Assembly: GCA_021292105.1 (NCBI GenBank)
Contig: CM037867.1
Span: forward strand, 18,116,386 to 18,180,385
From: Anadara kagoshimensis
Taxonomy: Eukaryota; Mollusca; Bivalvia; Arcoida; Arcidae
DNA: 64,000 bases
Reading direction: 5' to 3'
Positions within the stretch are counted from its first letter, which is position 1, and every line of letters starts with the position of its first letter. A program made the position numbers and the translations under genes. Under the pieces are notes generated by a model. That model made no database searches and was not told the origin of the DNA. It saw only the letters and a program-made list of their open reading frames with translations. Shown here one piece after another: positions 57,480-64,000 of this stretch.

Positions 57480-59308
57480 ATGGAGGTCCTCGGTAAAGGC
57501 CTTATGTGCCTAAGGTACGAAGAGGACTTAGTAAGTAAGAACAAAAAATAGAAGAAATTAAAAAAAAATGAAAGTTAAAAGTTTATTTTGATGAGATCTT
57601 AGAATTCGATACCCCATGTAACGGTAAGCGTGGTACACTAAAAACCATGCTTCCCCATTGTTCTTATCAAATTTCTACTATTTCATCTACAGCTTGTGAC
57701 GTCCCGATATAAGTGAAATATTTTCGACTGGATCAGTAACCCAATCAATCACTAAAGGAATTAATAATTTATTCCATTTAATTCCATAGATCTGAAGTCG
57801 TCGGTAGTGGAAATTTACATTTAAAGTCATTAGTTGTCCAAATCGCAAAATCCAAGTCACTAACAGTGATACATTAATATAAAAATGCTTACGTCATACA
57901 TAGCATTAATAGCAGATTTTAAAGCACTTTGATACTGGCCTACGTCATGACAACGGGGTACATATGGTTCATTTCTATTGCAAAGTCAAGTGTTCCCCAT
58001 TTGTTGTATGTGTGGCACATCAACACGGGGATCTAACACACAGTTACGTAACAGGATTTTTAAAACAAAAATGTTTATTTTGTAATAAATATACTTGATT
58101 TATTTATCCTGTATGATGGATTAAGGATAATCCCTATTTGCATAGATAATTGCCTTTAAGAGTCTGAACACGAATTAAAATTATTGAGATAAAAGTGCCT
58201 GTCCACTCCACATACCAGAGACCAATTTATCTCTTTAGAATACCTTTTTAAACATTTGCACTCTTATCGTTTAATTTTTGACAAAGAAATCTGTTTGAAT
58301 TTTTGGACTTTATACTAGTTTCAAAACTTCTTCAAAGCTGGCCTGATCTGTTTAAAACATTTGGACTTTAATCATGTAGTTGTTGAGATTTTTTTGCGTT
58401 TTTAATTTTTGAAATTTCTTCAAAGTTTCAAAAACTTTATCAAAGCTAAATTTATCTTGTTTTAACTTTTACACTTAAATAACTTAGTTGCTGGCATTTT
58501 TTTAACGTTTTTAATTTTTGAAATTTTTTACTTACAAGTCTTAAAAAAATTATCTTTTGCACTTTAATCATGTTTATTATTGACAGTTTTTTCCGTTTTT
58601 AATTTTTGGACTTAAAAAAGTTTCAAAAACTTTTTCAAAGGTTTACAAACAGACCTCTCATGGAATTCAGTTTGAATATTCATGTTTGAACGGTAATAAT
58701 CCATCTGTATAATTCTGACACCGAATGTTTTGCAAAATTTTGTATATTTTCAAAAATTATAAATTGAACTTTGCTGTTTAGAAAAATTTTTTCATAAAGT
58801 AAATTTTTTCTACAAAATTTTGAGATAAATAGAAAATTTATTTCAAACATTCTACTCTTAAAAATGTGATATGCTTAATCTCCCATAATCTTTCATTCTG
58901 ACTTGATTATGTGTAAAAATTGTGCTATGTTTTAAATATATTTTTAAAAAATTAGTAAATATTTTTATTTTGTTAAAATACAATTTTTGAAATCTTTAAT
59001 TTATCATATGGCGTGTTTTGGCAGTAAATGTGGTTTTGACATTTTAATCATTACTTCCTTTTACAAATATGACGTTCCGTAAGCGAAAAGACCCCTTAGA
59101 ATAATTCAATAGAAATACAGAAAACAGTAAATATAGTCTGTTACGGAAACATGTCTTTGTGTTTTTAACACGTTCCTAGTTAAAATAAACGTAAATAATC
59201 CCGTACCATTTTTTTAAAAACGATTTTGCAATTTTTAAAAATTCTATTATCATTAAATACCAAGTGAAAAGTTTGAGTTTTTCAATCCACAAATAATATA
59301 ATTAAAGT
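57480..59308. other. AT-rich intergenic DNA, no gene recognised
   Basis: 58260-58650 contains a loose tandem repeat of about 120 bp (gtttttaatttttgaaattt recurring with tttcaaaaacttt). Poly-A/T tracts dominate 58700-59000. No coding signal. Confidence 0.55.
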
Positions 59309-59310
59309 TA

Positions 59311-59462
59311 CAGTCCAACCTGCCACCTCTATAAAAGGGCCGCCTGCTTCTAAGACCAGTATAATTGTATCCCAATTGTTCTTTATTTATATTATTTGAA
59401 CCTGTATAAATAGGCCACTTTTACTGGTTCCCTTGGGTGGCCTTTATAGACAGGTCTGACTG
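59311..59462. mobile_element. Tc1/mariner-type MITE (CAGTCAAACCTGTC family), inverted copy
   Basis: CAGTCCAACCTGCCACCTCT at the left after TA; ggcctttatagacaggtctg at the right (right TA decayed to TT). It aligns with 37840-38001 in reverse over its full length. Confidence 0.82.
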
Positions 59463-60890
59463 TTTAACTGTTTGCGTATTTTGGCGAATCAAATCAAAGT
59501 GGATAGAAATACATGTTGTAGCAAATGTAATCAAGAACAAGAAAAACAAACGGTTAAATCGGGGAAAGAAGACAAGTCATAATAAACATATAAGGACACA
59601 CGCATATATGTTTATTTCCGTTTTTTAGGTTTTCAATTCTAGTAAGATAATTTTCTCTTAAGGAGGTTCGAGTGAAAAAAAGTTTAATTACCATCATTGT
59701 GAATTTTATATATTTTGTAGAGCAAAATGTGAAGATTTGAAAAATAAAAAAATTAGTATAGGTCACCGGACTCCCTTTTTCTGTATCTGGCTTTAAAAGT
59801 AGTGGAAATTACACAGTTTTCTGCCTTTTAAAGGATTTTTAGTGGTCCTCATAAGTTTAAGAGTGAACAATATGTTGCAGTGTTTAAACTCTTAAATGGT
59901 GATAAATTTATTTATTTTCCAAGACAGTTAAAAGACATAAATCTACTCTTTTGATTTAAGGAGATTTGAACAGTAACAAACTAAAACAAGTACAAAATTT
60001 AATAACAATTGTGTGGGCATTAGAGATTTATCAGGATAATATTTAGCACTATTTTCAGATAAAAGTATGAACAAAAAATGGAATATTTTTAAGAAACAAA
60101 TTACCAAGAGTTTCAAAATCTCCATAAATATAGCTTGACATATATTTGATAAAATAAGATATTAAAAAATATGGGTCACCGGGTTCGTTTACTGTACAGT
60201 CGCTATGGTAACAACCCTACCCCTATTTTTATTTAGTATTTTGGGGGATTTATTTAGTTGATTTTTAAAATAAGTGATACTTTTGGTGCAAACGGTAATA
60301 AAAACGATTATTTACATTATAAATTAACATTTTAGCCCAAGATGAATGAAAATCTACGGTAAATTATCAATATTTTAGCAAAACCGGCGACATATATTTG
60401 TAATATTGTATGTGTTGCTAACAGTTACTCAACTGCTCAAACGGTTTATCACATTTGTGTTGCAAGTTTTAAAAGATATCAATAAAATTTTGTTCATTAC
60501 TTTTTAACTTGTACATTTAATAATATTATTGCGTATTTAGATCTTCTTAATTCAATGCTAATGCTATCAAAAGTAAAATCTTGATGAAACCATGAATGAT
60601 CCGGCTTTAACTTCCGGGATTCCGTTACGTGTCCAATTTGTTTTTTATAACCTTTAACTTTATTCCGTGTCACATTTTTGCATTGAAGACACGAGAAACT
60701 ATGCACAGAATTTTACAACAGAAACAAAGATGTTAAAAGATCGAATACAGTAGGTATATTATTTTTAATATGTTTATTAAAAAGCATATAGTTTTGTTTT
60801 GAACATCACGTGAATACACGGTATGTTATTTAGACATTTCAACTTAGAACATGTTCAGTGCTGGAGTGTTCAAAATAAATGTTTGTCCAG
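59463..60890. other. AT-rich intergenic DNA, no gene recognised
   Basis: Short frames only. Two similar tracts end in taggtcaccggactccct (59758) and atgggtcaccgggttcgt (60171), hinting at a diverged direct repeat. Confidence 0.5.
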
Positions 60891-60901
60891 GCAGTTGGGT
60901 G

Positions 60902-61000
60902 GACCTGAAATTTATGGCTCCGAACGGCTTTTTATGATATTGATGTTGAACGGCAACATCAATATCATAAAAAACCGTTCGGAGCCATGAATTTCAGGTC
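60902..61000. repeat. Near-perfect hairpin, 46-bp arms and 7-nt loop
   Basis: gacctgaaatttatggctcc, continuing to tgatgtt, pairs with aacatcaatatcataaaaaa, continuing to caggtc, around loop gaacggc, with only one or two mismatches. It is flanked by the direct repeat aggcagttggg (60889-60899 and 61002-61012), consistent with a foldback element and its target duplication. Confidence 0.92.
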
Positions 61001-61020
61001 TAGGCAGTTGGGATGTTAAA

Positions 61021-61440
61021 ATGTGTCCATGGGTGAGGGGGTTAGTTGGGTTAAAATACTGTAAAAGGAAATGGAAAAAATGCAACAGCCAAACCAGGAC
61101 TCAAACCTGGTACCTTCCAAATGCTAGCGGTAGCGTCTACCCACTAAGTTACCCGGCAAATGATCAAATCCTGTCTGCCACATTCCTACCTTCCCTTTTG
61201 GGATTCAACTCCATTGAATCGAAACCATGCACCAGGTTCCAACCTGTTTGTCTGTCACTTCCCAGGGTCGGACGAGCCCCCAAATGTAAGAGGAAAGGGG
61301 AAAATGTAGCAGCCAAACCGAGACTGGAACCTAGAATCAACCTCAATCTTCCCAGTACTATCGGAACGCTCCACCTATTGAGCTACCTGGCTACACATAG
61401 AGTCTGGTCTGCCACAATACTAAATAAACTGTTAATAGGT
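61021..61440 (-). mobile_element. Two tandem tRNA-derived SINE copies
   Basis: On the minus strand, CCGGGTAACTTAGTGGGTAG with B-box-like GGTTTGAGTCC (61160-61090), and CAGGTAGCTCAATAGGTGGA with GGTTCCAGTCT (61390-61310). Each is preceded on the plus strand by the same gtaa(a/g)aggaaa...gcagccaaacc string, so the unit is duplicated. The 143-codon plus-strand frame over both is an accident. Confidence 0.78.
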
Positions 61441-61813
61441 ATAGAAAGATAATGGTCAGCAGTTAACCATGTTAGTCATTGTATATTATTTTAGGAAATT
61501 TACATGTGCATGTATTATGTAGCAGGACTGAGCAAGTCTTGTTGTTGTTGTGTTGTATATAGTAGATATAATCGAGTGATTTACTGCCAGGCTTTGCGGT
61601 TCGGACCTTTTAGCCTTGTGAAAAAGTGCCCGCTTTTCACAGGGGAGGGTAGGGTTCAATAGCTACGCATGCGTCAAGTAGTGGACTTTCGATTTATATC
61701 GGTAGCGAATTTCTGTGGAAAACTGTGTTTTAGGTGAGTCAAATGAACTTAAAAACAGATATTCTGAAAGTGTTTCTTGAAAATGACTTAAAATGCATAG
61801 ACTTTCATGAAGA

Positions 61814-62443
61814 ATGAGTGAAAAGAGACCGAGAAACTCTGATGGTGAAACCCCTAAACCTGATTTGAAAACAAAGAAAATGGCGTCTGGTGGTCATTCT
61901 AGTGGTCAATCAAACCAGGATGACATAAATAGTCAACTAAAATTAGTTGTCTCAGCAATAAGATCTTAAAACCGGACAGGATGCAATGCAAAAAATGTTT
62001 GAAAAAAAGTTGGACAAAATACGGACAGATATAATGGCTAATATTGATGCAAAGATGAAAGCGTTAAAATCAGATTTTGACCTAGAACTTGGACAACAAT
62101 TAACAAGAATCGAAACTTTGTCGAGTAGTGTTCAGAGTCTTACTAACAGGTTAAATAACATTGAGTCAGTCATCGAGAACGGCGGTATAACGGATCAAGC
62201 AGGTCAAGCATTAGGTAACAGTGACATGTATTCACTACTCCAAGCGACCCTTTGTCTGACATTGAACGTACCGTTATAGCTACAAACATTCCATTTAACA
62301 CCAACGAAGATATTATGGAAAAAGCAAAAAGCCTGATCGCTAAAATAAATGAAACGGTGGCAGAAAATGATATTATTGCCGCAGCTCGATTAAAACAAAG
62401 ACGTCTGGAAACCAGGTTTAGTAAAGATAAGTTTCCGAAATGA
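61814..62443 (+). pseudogene. LINE ORF1, broken in two places
   Basis: Begins MSEKRPRNSDGETPK (ATG 61814), stops at about 61969, and resumes in another frame at 61986 with a coiled coil (KMFEKKLDKIRTDIMANIDA, then heptads through SLTNRLNNIES). It shifts again near 62250 to TVIATNIPFNTNEDIMEKAK with IIAAARLKQRR, an RNA-binding-like segment typical of LINE ORF1 proteins. The role in the intact element would be RNA chaperone and RNP formation. Confidence 0.8.
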
Positions 62444-62699
62444 ACATTAAGAAAACTGTTTTAAAAGACAAACGGAAATTAAAGGATACTGTTGAATATC
62501 GGAATGTGTATTTGCGTAGCAGTAAATCCCATGTTGAACGTCTATTGGATTGAACGACGAACTCTTCTTGGCGAACTTCCGCAAGGAAAACAGTATCGTA
62601 TTACAGCAAATGGTCGTATCGTGAAAAAGGATCGAGAACAACAACATGCATTGCAAACCGAGAACATCTAGGACCGCGCCCGGCCCTCTGAGAGCAAAC

Positions 62700-64000
62700 T
62701 AAAATTTGCTCATATAAACGTTGGGGATGGACGGTCAGTAATAAACAATTAAGAAAACAGTTGATAAAGAGCGTAGATGCGGACATAATCGGAATTTGTG
62801 AAACACACTTATCTGGTAAAAATGAAATTGACATGAAATCAGATGGGTATGAATGGTTCGGGTTTAACCGGCAACTGGTGCATAAAAAGGCTCCAAAAAC
62901 TTACGGTGGTGTTGGCATTTTAGTTAAAAAACATGTTTTTGATAATTTTGATATACACAGATGTGATAAAACAGTTGACGGTATTTTAGGGTTACAGTTT
63001 AAATGTAAATATACTGAGTTATCTATTATAGTGTTTGCCTGTTATCTTCCACCCGAAAATTCGCCCTGGGGTAGGGATACATTTTCATTTTACTCTCATT
63101 TATTGTCACAAATTTACATTAATCAAGATGTAGATGCCATATTTTTGCTTGGTGATTTTAACTCCAGAATTGGTGATTTAAAAGACTACAATCCGATATT
63201 TGATGACATTAGGTCAAGACTTTGTACAGACAAATGCCGTAACCAACATGGCCAAACATTTATTGAGTTTTTGAATGACAGCAAGTTTTGTGTATTAAAT
63301 GGTAGATTTGATGAAAAATCAAATATGTTCACTTCAGTATCTGCAAAGGTAAGCAGTGGTTGATTATGTTTGTGTTCCACATGATGTTTTAGATAATTGT
63401 ATAAATTTTGAAATATTACAGTGTAAGGATTTAATAGGTAAACTGAATATACAAGGTTTATTAGGTAACAGATGTAAATCCCCAGATCATGCATTTCTGT
63501 TATTTGAGTATCGTTATATGTGTACCAAGCATTCCTGATTCACTTAACGCGATGTTGCAGCTGTTGGAGATGGAATGGATTCAAAATGTTTTGGTAAACG
63601 GAAATTTCGGTTTAATGAAATGTCGGATAATTTTATGTGTTCCGAATTAGTTGTAATCGCCATTAATAAAATTATTCGACAAATTGAGTTGTGTAGAGAA
63701 CAACAAAATGATATTGATTCGATATATACAGAATTTTGTTCAATAGTGTCTAAGGAAATGATTGACAAAATACCTTCTAGTATAGGTAAAAAATGTCGGC
63801 GACGATTAAAAAACTATAAACCATACTGGAATGACGAATTATCCAAATTGTGGAAAGACATGCACGCTAAAGAACGAATTTTTGTGAAATGTAAAGATGG
63901 AAACCAAAGACGCAAAGAACATGAGCTCTATCGTAATGCGCAAAGGTTATTTGACAAGAAACTGCGATTCCATGAACGGAAATATAAATCTGATTTAGCA
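62700..64000 (+). pseudogene. LINE ORF2, endonuclease domain onward, frame-broken
   Basis: The endonuclease starts LKFAHINVGDG (normally N(V/I)xG near the N-terminus), is broken near 62750, and continues 62761-63350 with DIIGICETHLSG, GGVGILVKK and the catalytic-region motif FLLGDFNSRIGD. It shifts frame near 63350 (VDYVCVPHDVLDN) and has stops at about 63536 and 63545. It is then open from 63551 to 64000 with KPYWNDELSKLWKDMHAKER, the linker region before reverse transcriptase. The endonuclease would nick target DNA for target-primed reverse transcription. Confidence 0.87.

Larger units (their letters stand above)
61551..64000 (+). mobile_element. Non-LTR retrotransposon (LINE), decayed, 3' end outside window
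   Basis: An ORF1-like region (61814-62443) is followed by ORF2 starting with an apurinic-endonuclease domain (from about 62700) and continuing open to the right edge. 61551-61813 may be its 5' UTR. Several frameshifts and stops make it inactive. Reverse transcriptase should follow beyond 64000. Confidence 0.88.

Noticed and set aside
61021-61452. 143-codon plus-strand frame
   Set aside because: Lies antisense over two tandem SINE copies; no domain, and repeats explain the openness.

Overview
The window is AT-rich, intron-rich animal DNA loaded with transposon remnants. The mollusc-type VWA7-like gene, the tRNA-derived SINEs, the short MITE families and the Ty3/gypsy element with a Leu-tRNA-type primer site together suggest a bivalve or other lophotrochozoan. 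I identified it from sequence features alone, so the species is not known. Most open reading frames longer than 60 codons here are shadows or repeat translations. The real genes are spliced, and I rebuilt them by hand from splice sites, phase and protein similarity.

Layout. 1-3062: 5' part of an intact-looking Ty3/gypsy retrotransposon on the minus strand (LTR, primer site, gag-pol running off the left edge). 3450-4440: six copies of a 170-bp satellite. 4490-8366: a 3.9-kb mobile element with 540-bp terminal inverted repeats and a TTTTA duplication. 8980-9743: a SINE and a Tc1/mariner-type MITE. 10588-11874: a small spliced minus-strand gene encoding a secreted precursor of two long RFamide peptides, with its own TATA box. 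11880-20400: repeats, microsatellites, tandem arrays and a MITE, with no gene seen.

20438-53985: one large minus-strand gene of 27 reconstructed exons, homologous to VWA7 (von Willebrand factor A domain-containing protein 7). The exons join in frame to 3711 nt (1236 residues plus stop): signal peptide, VWA7 N-terminal region, vWA domain, two beta-sandwich-like modules, a Cys-containing region, a transmembrane segment and a short basic tail. A six-exon module (34758 to 30399) lies inside the intron that splits the vWA domain. It duplicates five downstream exons, and both ends are phase 1, so skipping it restores a conventional VWA7 order. Intron 1 is about 10.7 kb and is full of MITEs, hairpins and simple repeats.

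54000-61450: no gene recognised; SINEs, MITEs, low-complexity DNA and a near-perfect 46-bp-arm hairpin. 61550-64000: 5' part of a decayed non-LTR retrotransposon (LINE) on the plus strand, continuing past the right edge.

The two observations most worth a second look are the RFamide precursor, whose C-terminal peptide ends like vertebrate QRFP/26RFa, and the nested module duplication inside the VWA7-like gene.
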